Shown here in pieces: positions 16,574-25,096 of a stretch of 64,000 nt of DNA. The stretch lies in contig DASQIH010000002.1 in the NCBI GenBank assembly GCA_035631655.1, positions 1-64,000 of the forward strand, given 5' to 3'. Numbering within the stretch: the first letter of the stretch is position 1; each line of letters begins with the position of its first letter. The stretch comes from Gp1-AA122 sp035631655 (GTDB lineage Bacteria > Acidobacteriota > Terriglobia > Terriglobales > Acidobacteriaceae). Made by a program: the position numbers and the translations under genes. A model generated the notes under the pieces. That model did not search any database, was not told the origin of the DNA, and worked only from the letters and a program-made list of their open reading frames with translations.

Positions 16574-17058
16574 TCAACAGTTAACGGTCACGTCTAGCCT
16601 AAGGGCATACTGTGCCATCCTCCCAACAATCTCTCGTTCGAGAGAAATTGCGGGTGCGTACTCCCGGGAGAAGCCGACGATTTCTATGATGCCTCCAACT
16701 TCACGCGATTGGGCAGCCCGCTCCCGGAGTAACGCACTGCCAACCTCTTCTTGCAGCGTAAGCCTTCGTTGAGGGCTACGGCTTGCAGCTGGTTCATGAT
16801 CCGGGTGCGGTGGCGATGCCACAAGAGTTGCCGCAGATCGCGATTGTCCCAGTTCGGAACCCAGATCCACGGAAAATCATCCTTCAGCATGAGTTTCAGA
16901 ATCAGTTGTGCATCTTGCCGATCTGTCTTCTGCTTGCGTACTCGCTTCGCTCGGATCTCCGTGGCGTCGCCGATCCACAACTCAAACTGCAGTTCAGCTA
17001 GAAGCCGCTCAAACCAGCGCGCCAGCCCACTGGCTTCCATCCCCACCCGCACTTTCAC
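16574..17058 (-). pseudogene. IS110-family transposase, N-terminal remnant
   Basis: The minus-strand frame from GTG 17058 to 16684 encodes VRVGMEASGLARWFERLLAE, WIGDATEIRAKRVRKQKTDRQDAQ and NWDNRDLRQLLWHRHRTR, the N-terminal catalytic region of IS110 transposases. After NEGLRCKK the reading seems to shift: the next frame (to 16574) carries AISLEREIVGRMAQYALRLDVTV, which looks like the usual helical linker before the C-terminal domain. That domain is missing. The fragment is therefore truncated and probably frameshifted near 16750-16770. It is complementary in coverage to the C-terminal piece at 1-765, but there is no evidence that they were one copy. Confidence 0.75.
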
Positions 17059-17225
17059 TCTACTCGGGTCTTGGAGCCGACATTGTCATCGTCATTAGCC
17101 TCAGAGCCCGTCGATGAGTGCTAACAAGAAGTTTCACGCACACGTCAGCGGTGGGTACACGAAAGAGTATGTGGACACGTTCGGGGCGGCGCTCTGCTAT
17201 TCTTTCCTTCTCCGGACAAATTTTG

Positions 17226-17726
17226 ATGGAAACGATTTCTCACTCCAAGTTCGACTCTCCCATCGGCCCGCTGATAATCGGCGTTTCCGACCGCGGCCTG
17301 ATCCTCCTCGAATTCGACCGAGGTAAATTCCCGCCCAAACACAACAAGGTCCTCTGGAACGAGTCCCCAGAAGCCACGCAAGACTACGTGTACCAGTTGA
17401 AGGAATATTTCGCAGGCCGCCGCCGTGAATTCACCTTCCCGCTCGATCTTCGCGGCACGCCGTTTCAACTCCAGTGCTGGCGCGCCCTGCTTGAAATTCC
17501 CTACGGTGAGACCCGCACCTACGCGGACATGGCGCGTGCTGTCGGCCGGCCCCAGGCCTATCGTGCAGTAGGTATGGCCAATAACCGCAATCCGATCGCC
17601 ATTGTTGTGCCCTGCCATCGTGTGATCGCCTCGGATGGAACGCTCTGCGGTTACGGCGGTGGTCTTGACGTGAAACGCAAGCTTCTCGAACTGGAAGGCG
17701 CGCTTCTGGACGACCGCGTAGCCTGA
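17226..17726 (+). CDS. ogt: Methylated-DNA--protein-cysteine methyltransferase
   Basis: The 166-residue protein has the methyltransferase core: FPLDLRGTPFQLQCWRALLEIPYGETRTYADMARAVGRP, then the acceptor motif IVVPCHRVIASDGTLCGYGGGL with Cys120. It takes methyl groups from O6-methylguanine in DNA irreversibly. The start is ATG 17226, where the N-terminal DSPIGPLIIGV strand of the family begins; the open frame to 17118 adds unlike sequence that overlaps the IS110 remnant. The short form without an Ada DNA-binding domain points to an Ogt-like enzyme. The gene lies just before a permease gene, with no clear functional link. Confidence 0.93.
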   Translation: METISHSKFDSPIGPLIIGVSDRGLILLEFDRGKFPPKHNKVLWNESPEATQDYVYQLKEYFAGRRREFTFPLDLRGTPFQLQCWRALLEIPYGETRTYADMARAVGRPQAYRAVGMANNRNPIAIVVPCHRVIASDGTLCGYGGGLDVKRKLLELEGALLDDRVA

Positions 17727-17800
17727 TCGCCTAGCCCGAATTTCCTTCGCCTCGATTTTTCTGATAACTTCTCTCAACTTTCCTTCGCCGAGGAGGCATC

Positions 17801-19126
17801 ACGGGCTCCGCCGTTCGCAAAGCTGGTCTGTTCTATTTCGTCTGGGTGATGTTCTCCTACTGCACCGGGGGACCCTTCGGCCTCGAGGACATGGTCACCA
17901 CCTCGGGTCCGGGAATGACTCTGGTCTACCTGCTGTTTCTGCCACTGTTCTGGTGTATCCCAGTTTCGCTGGTGGCCGCCGAACTCACCACGGCTATGCC
18001 TGTCGAAGGCGGCTTCTATCGCTGGGTGCGCGCCGCTTTTGGCGACTTCTGGGGCTTCCTGGCCGGTTGGTGGAACTGGTCAGCGTCTTTTCTGCTGGGC
18101 GGAGTCTACGCCGTTCTCTTTACCGATTATCTGAAATTCTGGTTTCCCGGAATCATCGGCTGGAAGCACTACCTGGTGTCGGTCGGGTTGATTGCCTTGA
18201 TCACTTACGTGAACGTGCGGGGCATTCAACTGGTGGGGAAGTTCGCCGCGGCGCTGGAGATTTTCATTCTTCTGCCGATTCTGGTACTGGTCATCATGGG
18301 GCTCGCCAAGTGGCACTACAACCCGTTTGTCCCAGTGGTACCGCCCCACAAACCAGTGTTCCAGGTATTCGGGGTTGGCCTCGCGCTGGGATTGTGGCTC
18401 TATTCCGGCTACGAGCAGTTGTCCACGGTCGCAGAAGAAGTCGAGAATCCACGCCGCAGCTACCCAATTGCGCTTGCCATCGTAGTTCCGCTGTCGATTG
18501 CGACTTATTTCCTGCCCACGCTGACGTCTCTAGCCGCCCTGGGCAACTGGCAGGACTGGCATACCGGGTTCTTCTCCAACGCCGCGCAGCTGATCGGCGG
18601 CCCTTGGATGGGCGTTTGGATGACCATTTCGGCCATGATCACCAACGTAGCCTTGCTGAACAGCACGGTTCTGACCTCTACGCGCATGCCTTTTGCCATG
18701 GCCGAGGATGGTTACCTTCCGGCAAAGCTGACTTCACGCCATCCCCGCTTTGGCACCCCCTGGATTGCCATTCTGGGTTCAACGGCTATCTACGCCTTGC
18801 TTGCCTTTGAGACTCTGACCAGGCTCATCACGATCTACAACTGGCTGCGTGCGGCCACGACGATCTTGACGGTATTGGCAGTGTGGGGCCTGCGGCGCAA
18901 GAATCCAGCATTGCATCGTCCGTTTGTGGTACCCGGAGGGCGCGGGGGGCTGGTCTACGTCGTTCTGGCGCCGGTCGCCATGAGCATCCTGACTCTTCTG
19001 GGGAGCGATACGTTTACCTGGCATTGGGCGCCGGTCGCGATCGTGCTAGGCCCGGTGGCTTACGGGATCGATTACATTTTCCGCCGTCGGAGGCCTCTGG
19101 CGTCATCCTCGACAGCATCGTCCTGA
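17801..19126 (+). CDS. APC-superfamily amino acid/amine permease, start codon unclear
   Basis: The protein has about 12 membrane helices and APC features: AVRKAGLFYFVWVMFSYCTGGPFGLEDMV at the start, ELTTAMPVEGGFYRWV, GWWNWSASFLLGG, LWLYSGYEQLSTVAEEVENPRR and MPFAMAEDGYLP. It probably imports an amino acid or polyamine. The first normal start in frame is GTG 17846, but the conserved residues before helix 1 begin near 17801 and no ATG, GTG or TTG lies between the upstream stop at 17765 and 17846. An AGGAGG at 17791-17796 suggests initiation nearby, perhaps at a non-canonical codon such as ACG 17801. It stands next to two FAD amine oxidases, suggesting one transport-catabolism module. Confidence 0.82.
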   Translation, partial: TGSAVRKAGLFYFVWVMFSYCTGGPFGLEDMVTTSGPGMTLVYLLFLPLFWCIPVSLVAAELTTAMPVEGGFYRWVRAAFGDFWGFLAGWWNWSASFLLGGVYAVLFTDYLKFWFPGIIGWKHYLVSVGLIALITYVNVRGIQLVGKFAAALEIFILLPILVLVIMGLAKWHYNPFVPVVPPHKPVFQVFGVGLALGLWLYSGYEQLSTVAEEVENPRRSYPIALAIVVPLSIATYFLPTLTSLAALGNWQDWHTGFFSNAAQLIGGPWMGVWMTISAMITNVALLNSTVLTSTRMPFAMAEDGYLPAKLTSRHPRFGTPWIAILGSTAIYALLAFETLTRLITIYNWLRAATTILTVLAVWGLRRKNPALHRPFVVPGGRGGLVYVVLAPVAMSILTLLGSDTFTWHWAPVAIVLGPVAYGIDYIFRRRRPLASSSTASS

Positions 19127-19142
19127 GCGGATTCTTTCTGCT

Positions 19143-19175
19143 TGTCATTCAGAGCGTAGCGAGGAATCTGCAGTT
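19143..19175. repeat. Dispersed TCATTCAGAGCGTAGCGAGG-type repeat
   Basis: A copy of the GTCATTC(C/A)GAGCG-AGCGAGGAATCT family lies directly behind the permease gene, in the gap between convergent genes. Confidence 0.6.
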
Positions 19176-19210
19176 CTACGCACTCACACTTCCCACACAA
19201 GGCCTGCGCG

Positions 19211-20509
19211 TTAACTCACCCAATCCAGAAACTTGTACCACGCTCCCGCCAGCGGCAAGAACCACGGATTCCCGTTGTACAGCCCCAGCGGCGCGCCTGG
19301 GAAAGGAATCCCGGCGTAGGGATTCTCGTCCTTTCCCGTCGCAATAAACTCTGCGACTTTTTGGCCGAGATAGGTAGCCATAGCTACGCCATGGCCGGCA
19401 TAACCGAGCGCGAAGTAGATGCCATCCATCCGTCCGGCGTGGGGCATGATGTCGAACGCGAAATCCAGCGTCCCACCCCACACATACTCAGTCTTCATTT
19501 GGCGCAACTGCGGATAAACTTCGATCATCCCGCGCCGCAGAATCTCCGCGCTTTTCCGGATCGTGTCTTCGGTTTCCGGAAAAAACGCCGCTCGTCCCCC
19601 GAACAGCATGCGCCGGTCGGGCGTGAGGCGGTAGTAGTAGAGGTAGTTCTTGGAATCGTAGATCATGCGGTTGCGCGGGCTGAGTTCCTGGGCTAGGGCT
19701 TCGGGCAAGACTTCGGTCACGATGATGTATGAGCCAATCGGAATAATCTTTTTCTGCAAGGCCGGCGTGATCCCACCGGTATAACCGCTGGTAGCGACCA
19801 TGAGATCGCGTGTCCAGAGTGGCCCGCGCGACGTGCTCACATGCCATCCTGAGCTTCCGTTCCTGGAGCCACGCTCGATTTTCTCCACTCGCGTACCTTC
19901 ATAGATTGCAGCACCAGCGCGCTCGGCAGCACGGGCCAGCCCGGCCACGTATCGCGCCGGGTTCAGACCAGCACTGACTTCATCTACCATGCCACCGTAG
20001 TAGATCTCCGAGCCAATTTCGGACGGCAGCTCGCTACGCGGCACGACGCGCAAGGTGTGATTGAACTCGCGCGCAATCACCTCGGCTTGTCGCGCATAAT
20101 CGTCGAAATGCTTCTGCTTACAGGCGACTTCGAGATGCCCGCAGCGAGAGAAGTTGCACTCGATGTTCTCTTCGCGAACGATCTGCTCGACACAATCAAT
20201 CGACGCCAGCGAGGCCGCATACATCTTTTGTGTCTTCTCGCGGCCGTACATCGAGACCAGCTTGTTGACCCCGAGCTTCATCCCGGTAAGCACCATGCCG
20301 CCGTTGCGCGAACTCGCGCCCCAGCCGGTGGTCTCTGCCTCCAACACGACGACCTTGGCTCCCCGATTGGCCAGAGTTCGTCCCGCAGAAAGGCCGGTAA
20401 ATCCGGCGCCGATCACCGCCACGTCCGCGCTCTGAGGCAAAGGTTGAGCCGAATCAGTCTTCGGCATCTCGACCGTGTCTAACCAGTAGTTTCTTTCTCT
20501 AGGTCTCAT
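19211..20509 (-). CDS. FAD-dependent amine/amino-acid oxidase (PuuB/DadA-like)
   Basis: The 432-residue protein carries an N-terminal dinucleotide-binding motif (VAVIGAGFTGLSAGRTLANRG, GxGxxG near residues 33-38), WGASSRNGG, and the C-terminal FAD motif region IYFALGYAGHGVAMATYLGQKVAEF. The start RERNYWLDTVEMP and the WGASSRNGGMV block are typical of gamma-glutamylputrescine oxidase and related enzymes, but the precise substrate cannot be read. It oxidises C-N bonds with release of ammonia or aldehyde and peroxide. It converges with the APC permease gene. Its ATG 20509 overlaps the end of a small open frame upstream. Confidence 0.85.
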   Translation of the reverse strand: MRPRERNYWLDTVEMPKTDSAQPLPQSADVAVIGAGFTGLSAGRTLANRGAKVVVLEAETTGWGASSRNGGMVLTGMKLGVNKLVSMYGREKTQKMYAASLASIDCVEQIVREENIECNFSRCGHLEVACKQKHFDDYARQAEVIAREFNHTLRVVPRSELPSEIGSEIYYGGMVDEVSAGLNPARYVAGLARAAERAGAAIYEGTRVEKIERGSRNGSSGWHVSTSRGPLWTRDLMVATSGYTGGITPALQKKIIPIGSYIIVTEVLPEALAQELSPRNRMIYDSKNYLYYYRLTPDRRMLFGGRAAFFPETEDTIRKSAEILRRGMIEVYPQLRQMKTEYVWGGTLDFAFDIMPHAGRMDGIYFALGYAGHGVAMATYLGQKVAEFIATGKDENPYAGIPFPGAPLGLYNGNPWFLPLAGAWYKFLDWVS

Positions 20510-20784
20510 TTCGAGTTTTGTAGATGACGAATGCGATCACAAAGAGATTGGCGATGGAGAGCGAGTAGCCCAAGCCCTTCCTCAAACTGACCTCGCGATC
20601 GGATATTTGTTGTTCTCTAAGCCCACTGATCCCGGTTCTCGGAAGTTTGCGCGTGTTGATAACGCACAAGCGCTGCCAACTGAGCTGAACGTCGCGGACG
20701 GTACGTAGCAAGCGCCAACGAGAGGAAGACAATCTCCAGAATTCCCGGCAGCGACAGTAAAATTCCCTTTTTCGTCCTTGTCAT
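20499..20784 (-). pseudogene. Possible small two-helix membrane protein, frameshifted
   Basis: One minus-strand frame from ATG 20784 begins MTRTKKGILLSLPGILEIVFLSLALAT, a strong membrane helix. A second frame ends with LGYSLSIANLFVIAFVIYKTRNET, another membrane helix, and stops at 20499 inside the oxidase start region. Joined by a shift near 20690-20700 they would form a protein of about 95 residues with a helix at each end. I do not recognise the family. It may equally be chance hydrophobic reading frames, so confidence is low. Confidence 0.25.
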
Positions 20785-20817
20785 GGGGTCAACAAACTGG
20801 TTGCTTCTCAATACATT

Positions 20818-20862
20818 GTCGTCATCCTGAGGCCCATCGGGTCCCGAAGGATCCCGCGTGCA
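20818..20862. repeat. Dispersed TCATCCTGAG-type repeat
   Basis: GTCGTCATCCTGAGGC, a short filler, and CGAAGGATCCCGCGTGCA closely match the copy at 6187-6233, including its flanking words. Confidence 0.65.
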
Positions 20863-20882
20863 GTGCCAGTACTCTCATCTCC

Positions 20883-22040
20883 CTACAAAACCGCGGTCTC
20901 TTCGATCAGCCGTCCTTCCACAAAGCGCTGAATTCCCAGCAACGACGTATCCACCAGGTTACACTTCCCGGTCAAAATTAAGTCAGAGAGAATCTTCCCT
21001 GTCGCCGGCGCATGCATCACGCCGTGTCCGCTGAAGCCGTTAGCCAGAAAGAACCCGGGCACCTCCGTTACAGGACCCAGAATCGGGTGGTGGTCCGGCG
21101 TCATCTCGTACAACCCTGCCCACGCCCGCTTGGGATTGACCGCAACGTTTTCGAAACATGGCACGCGGTCGGCCGCCCGGGTGAGAATCTTTTCAATGAA
21201 TGCGGGATCAAAGTCGGTTTTGTACCCGGGTGTTTCTTCCGGATCATTCCACGCCAGCAGGAATCCCAATGCCTCGGGACGAAAGTGGAAGCCATTCGAC
21301 ATGTCTATGATCATGGGCGCGTTGTGGGGAAACTGGTCAAAAGGTTCGGTGGGCACCAGCATGCGGCGCAGCGGCTGAACCGGCAAATCGACGCCCGCGA
21401 ACTTCGCTATCTCCGCGGCCCACGCTCCCGCTGCGTTCACCACGGTCCGCGTGGACACGTCACCTTTGCTGGTCTGCACTCCGGCAATGCGGATCCCGTT
21501 CTTGCTGATCCCGGTCACCCGAGCATCTTTCCACAACTTGGCGCCATGGTCTGCCGCCCACGTCATAAACCCGATCATCGCGCTATAAGGATCGACGAAG
21601 CCATCGGTGGAGCAAAAGCTTCCGCCCACAATGTCGTTTGTGCGAAGCTGGGGGAACATTTTGCGGATTTCATCCGCCGAAATCAGGCGAACATTCTTCA
21701 GTCCCATCGCCACCTGGCGTTCGTAGTTCGCCCGAAGGTAGGCCAGATGCTTGTCACTGGTAGCGCAGAACAAATATCCCTGGGGCCGATATCCGCAAGG
21801 ATGGCCTAATCGCTCTTCAAAGCTGGCGTAGAAGGGAATCGAATACAGCGACATCTGGATGTTAACCGGCGTCGAGAACTGCGCCCGCACGCCACCCATG
21901 CTTTTGCCGGTCGATCCCTTGCCCTGCTGGGTTTCCCGCTCGATGACAAGTACGTTCCTGCAGCCCGCCGCTGTCAAGTGATAGGCAATGCTGGACCCTA
22001 CAATCCCGCCCCCAATGATGACGACGTCTGCTGAGTGCAT
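20883..22040 (-). CDS. FAD-dependent oxidoreductase of the glycine/sarcosine oxidase type
   Basis: The 385-residue protein from ATG 22040 has ADVVIIGGGIVGSSIAYHL (GxGxxG), GSTGKSMGGVRAQFS, an internal substrate domain (RPQGYLFCATSD) and the C-terminal FAD block PDHHPILGPVTEVPGFFLANGFSGHGVMHAPATG. This fits the MSOX/DAAO-type DAO superfamily, such as sarcosine or proline dehydrogenase subunits. The frame extends to 22100, but homology starts at MHSADVVIIGG. It is a paralogue, at fold level only, of the oxidase gene beside it; both run in the same direction. Reaction and substrate remain general. Confidence 0.85.
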   Translation of the reverse strand: MHSADVVIIGGGIVGSSIAYHLTAAGCRNVLVIERETQQGKGSTGKSMGGVRAQFSTPVNIQMSLYSIPFYASFEERLGHPCGYRPQGYLFCATSDKHLAYLRANYERQVAMGLKNVRLISADEIRKMFPQLRTNDIVGGSFCSTDGFVDPYSAMIGFMTWAADHGAKLWKDARVTGISKNGIRIAGVQTSKGDVSTRTVVNAAGAWAAEIAKFAGVDLPVQPLRRMLVPTEPFDQFPHNAPMIIDMSNGFHFRPEALGFLLAWNDPEETPGYKTDFDPAFIEKILTRAADRVPCFENVAVNPKRAWAGLYEMTPDHHPILGPVTEVPGFFLANGFSGHGVMHAPATGKILSDLILTGKCNLVDTSLLGIQRFVEGRLIEETAVL

Positions 22041-22090
22041 GAGCCAGGCAGTTCTGCCGCGAAGCATTGTAGTGTACGCACTTGCGTGCC

Positions 22091-22119
22091 TTGAAGCCAC
22101 TTTGCTGCCAAATTAAACT
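22091..22119 (+). promoter_or_regulatory. Possible promoter of the CDF gene, suggesting a leaderless mRNA
   Basis: TTGAAG at 22091-22096 and TAAACT at 22114-22119 have a 17-bp spacer. The expected start site falls at about 22126, the A of the gene's ATG, and no ribosome site is visible before that ATG. Confidence 0.4.
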
Positions 22120-22125
22120 TGATAA

Positions 22126-23052
22126 ATGCACACGCATGCCAGTCCTGGCGCTAACGGCAGCCCTTCCCGGGTGCTGAAGATTTCCTCGCTGGTCACGCTG
22201 GTCTACATCGTGCTGCTGGTCATAGCCGGCGTCCGCGCCCATTCTCTGGCGCTGCTTTCTGAGGCTGGCCATAATCTCTCGGATTTCCTGGCTCTGCTGC
22301 TTTCGCTGACGGCGGTTTACCTGCACGCCCGGCCTCCGAGCGCAACCAAAACCTATGGCTACCATCGTGCCGGCGTTTTGGCTGCCCTGATCAACTCGGC
22401 TTCTCTAGTAGTGGTTGCGTTCCTTATTTTCTACGAAGCCTTCCGACGTTTGCAGAACCCCGAGCATGTTCACGCGGGCGTGATGATCGGAGTGGCCGCA
22501 GCCGGTGTGGTGATGAACGGCGTCATCGCGATACTTCTCTACCGCACCAGCCAGGACGTAAACATCCGCAGCGCTCTCTTGCACGAATTGGGCGACACGC
22601 TTTCCACTGCGGCCGTCATCGCAGGCGGCTGGGCGATTATGCTGACCGGTCAGTACTGGATCGACTCGGCACTCTCCATTGGCATCGGCGCGCTGATTCT
22701 CTGGTCAGCATTCGGCATCGTGCGCGAGACCCTGAATATCCTGCTGGAAGGCACGCCGCGCGGCATGAAGCTGGGTCTGGTGGAGGAAGCCATCCGCTCT
22801 ATCGAAGGCGTCAACGACGTGCACGACCTGCACGTCTGGAGCATTGGTTCGGAAACTCATGCCCTCTCCTGCCACATCGCCATCGCCGACATACCGCCCT
22901 CGGTCAGCGAGCGCATCTTGAAAGACGTGAAAGAGCGCCTGCTGCATGATTTCCGCATCGATCACACCACCATCCAGTTCGAGCACGTCGAATGCGAAGT
23001 GGCTCATGGCTGTGTGATTCCCGTCAGCGAGGCGGAAGAGCATCATCATTGA
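22126..23052 (+). CDS. Cation diffusion facilitator metal exporter
   Basis: The 308-residue protein has about six membrane segments and the CDF metal site pairs: HNLSD in SEAGHNLSDFLALLLS (helix 2) and HELGD in LLHELGDTLSTAAV (helix 5), both of HxxxD type as in zinc exporters. A His-rich C-terminal tail (EAEEHHH) and a cytoplasmic ferredoxin-like domain (DVHDLHVWSIGSETHALSCHI) follow. It exports Zn2+ or a related divalent ion in exchange for protons. It is divergent from the FAD oxidase gene, with 85 bp between them, and no metal-responsive regulator is adjacent. Confidence 0.93.
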   Translation: MHTHASPGANGSPSRVLKISSLVTLVYIVLLVIAGVRAHSLALLSEAGHNLSDFLALLLSLTAVYLHARPPSATKTYGYHRAGVLAALINSASLVVVAFLIFYEAFRRLQNPEHVHAGVMIGVAAAGVVMNGVIAILLYRTSQDVNIRSALLHELGDTLSTAAVIAGGWAIMLTGQYWIDSALSIGIGALILWSAFGIVRETLNILLEGTPRGMKLGLVEEAIRSIEGVNDVHDLHVWSIGSETHALSCHIAIADIPPSVSERILKDVKERLLHDFRIDHTTIQFEHVECEVAHGCVIPVSEAEEHHH

Positions 23053-23070
23053 ATTGACATCCCCACTGAG

Positions 23071-23134
23071 TTGTCATCCTGAGCAGAGCAAGCCGTTGGC
23101 GAAGCGAACAGTTTGCGGAGTCGAAGGATCCCTA
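23071..23134. repeat. Dispersed TCATCCTGAGC-type repeat
   Basis: TTGTCATCCTGAGCAGAGC, a filler with GCCGTTGGCGAAGCGAACAG, and GTCGAAGGATCC lie behind the exporter gene. This is a longer variant of the family at 6187 and 41603. Confidence 0.6.
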
Positions 23135-23235
23135 TCACCGCAAGACGACCGGTTGCTGTCTCGAGGAATTCCTGCCAGCAGGCCGGTCAAAACCCAGATC
23201 CCTCGCTGCGCTCGGATGCCAAGTCTTAGAAAAAA

Positions 23236-25005
23236 TCAGGTTTTGTGGGCGTGCTGCCGCTCATAAATTTCTCTCACCCGCTCAATCGTATCCGCTTCTT
23301 CCGGCAACTTATCCGGCCGCAGACGCACGATCCGAGGAAAGCGTAGAGCATACCCGCTGTTATGCCGGTCGGAGCGCATCATGTTGTTGAAAGCCACTTC
23401 CAGAACGATTTTCGACTCTACTTCCAGCAGCATTCCGTGATCGGCAACCTTGTGCTCGAGAAACCATTTGGTCATCTCGGCGACTTCAGAATCCGTCAGG
23501 CCCGAGTAAGCTTTCCCGATATTCACCAGCCGATCTCCATCCCAGACCGCAAAGGTGTAGTCGCTGAGAACGCCGATGCGTTTGCCGTGACCGTACTCGA
23601 CCGCCGTGACCACGACATCCAAGGTGGCCAGCTCGCGCTTCATCTTCAGCCACGATTTGCCACGCCGGCCTGGCGTGTAGACAGATTCAAGGTCCTTGAT
23701 CATGAGCCCTTCGTTGCCCCGTGCCTGAGCGGCAACAAACAATTCTTCCAACTGCTCCGGAGCAGATGCCTGAGAAGCCGGGGCCCGAATGACGTGGGCA
23801 GCGGCGGGCAGGTGGTCCGGCTCGAACAAAAGGTGTCCTTGAGCTGGCCCCCTCCTGGCCACCAGCGCCCTGGGCGCAGAAAGCAGGCGATTGAGAATCT
23901 CGGCCCGCTGGCGCAGAGGCCGGTCGATCACTAACTCGCCCCCAACATAAAGAACATCAAACGCAAGATAGGCCACCGGCACCTGCCGCATCATTTCTTC
24001 GCTGACCTTCTTGCGTCCCAGCCGCTGCTGCAATGCACTGAACGGCAAGGCTCGGCCCTGCTCGGGAGAATCGTTGGGCGGGTAGTTCCAAGCCACGATT
24101 TCGCCATCGAAAATCGTATCCGGAAGGCCAGCCAAAGCATCGGGCAATTCGGGGAACGACTCCGTGATTTCGTCTCTCGTGCGGGAGAAAATCTTCACTT
24201 CTCCACCCGAACAATGGGCCTGGGCCCTAATTCCGTCGTATTTGTCCTCGATGGCGGCGTTGGAAAAGTAGCTCAAGGCTTCCGTAGTGGACTCGACAGG
24301 GCTGGCCAGCATGAACCCGAGCGGATGAAAGAGGCGCATTTTCGCTTCGCAGAGACGACCCTCGGCAGCCAGACGTAGCGTTTCCCCGATGTCCCCCAGC
24401 AACATGTTGGCCCGTTGAATTTCAGACAGGTTCAAACCATAGGCTTTGGCGATCGCCTCTTCCACCAGGCTTTCTTTCAGGCCGATGCGCAGGTCGCCGG
24501 TCATGATCTTGATGAGGTATTTGGCTTCAAGTGGGGTCGCACGCGCCAGCAGTTCCCGCAAGAGAGCGGCCTTGGCAGAAGGTCCCCGCGCCTTGGCGAT
24601 CTCGCGGAAGAGCTCCCGCACCTCAGCCGCATTCAAGTCTGTGCCGGATTTCTTGGATGGCAGCACCTCGCCGGCAACTGCGCCCAGGTCGCCGTGCTTC
24701 CGATACGACGCGCTGAGCTCAGCTTCGTTTTTGTCCGATAATTCCCGGACGACTTGCCACAGCAGCGCTCCGCCGACTTGCAGCGGGCTGTCATCCCCCA
24801 TGGGAAAGGGACGGCCGGAGAGAAAAACGGCCGAGACAGCAGCTTCCTCCGGGGTTCTAGACTTCAGGTATTCGGCGACAATCGAGATCTTCTCCAGCTT
24901 CTTGGTGGTGGACGCGATGCGCTCGCAGGCTTCTGCCAGCTGCTGCATGGCAATTTCGATGCTCGGGAACTCCCGCCAGACTCTAACCATCTCAGAAACT
25001 GGCAC
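23236..25005 (-). CDS. ATP-dependent DNA ligase
   Basis: The 589-residue enzyme has the archaeal/bacterial LigB-like plan. The N-terminal DNA-binding domain (residues 1-220) includes ITGDLRIGLKESLVEEAIAKAY. The adenylation motif I is EDKYDGIRAQ with the lysine nucleophile; motif IV DGEIVAW and motif V region KSWLKMKRE follow. The OB-fold domain ends LRFPRIVRLRPDK. It seals nicks using ATP, probably in repair or end joining, in addition to the usual NAD+ ligase that is not in this window. No Ku or polymerase partner lies nearby. The start is uncertain among Met codons at 25005 and 24990. It faces the CDF gene. Confidence 0.93.
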   Translation of the reverse strand: MPVSEMVRVWREFPSIEIAMQQLAEACERIASTTKKLEKISIVAEYLKSRTPEEAAVSAVFLSGRPFPMGDDSPLQVGGALLWQVVRELSDKNEAELSASYRKHGDLGAVAGEVLPSKKSGTDLNAAEVRELFREIAKARGPSAKAALLRELLARATPLEAKYLIKIMTGDLRIGLKESLVEEAIAKAYGLNLSEIQRANMLLGDIGETLRLAAEGRLCEAKMRLFHPLGFMLASPVESTTEALSYFSNAAIEDKYDGIRAQAHCSGGEVKIFSRTRDEITESFPELPDALAGLPDTIFDGEIVAWNYPPNDSPEQGRALPFSALQQRLGRKKVSEEMMRQVPVAYLAFDVLYVGGELVIDRPLRQRAEILNRLLSAPRALVARRGPAQGHLLFEPDHLPAAAHVIRAPASQASAPEQLEELFVAAQARGNEGLMIKDLESVYTPGRRGKSWLKMKRELATLDVVVTAVEYGHGKRIGVLSDYTFAVWDGDRLVNIGKAYSGLTDSEVAEMTKWFLEHKVADHGMLLEVESKIVLEVAFNNMMRSDRHNSGYALRFPRIVRLRPDKLPEEADTIERVREIYERQHAHKT

Positions 25006-25096
25006 TTAGGTCACGTAAGTGGCTGTCGGAAGCGCCCCCAAGCTGTGGTACTCTTAGTGTTTGAGGCGTCTGCCCGGAAGGAATCATCTAATCCGC

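Noticed and set aside
16574..16870. Separate 98-codon gene on the minus strand
   Set aside because: Its end reads as the shifted continuation of the IS110 remnant, so it is not counted as an independent gene.
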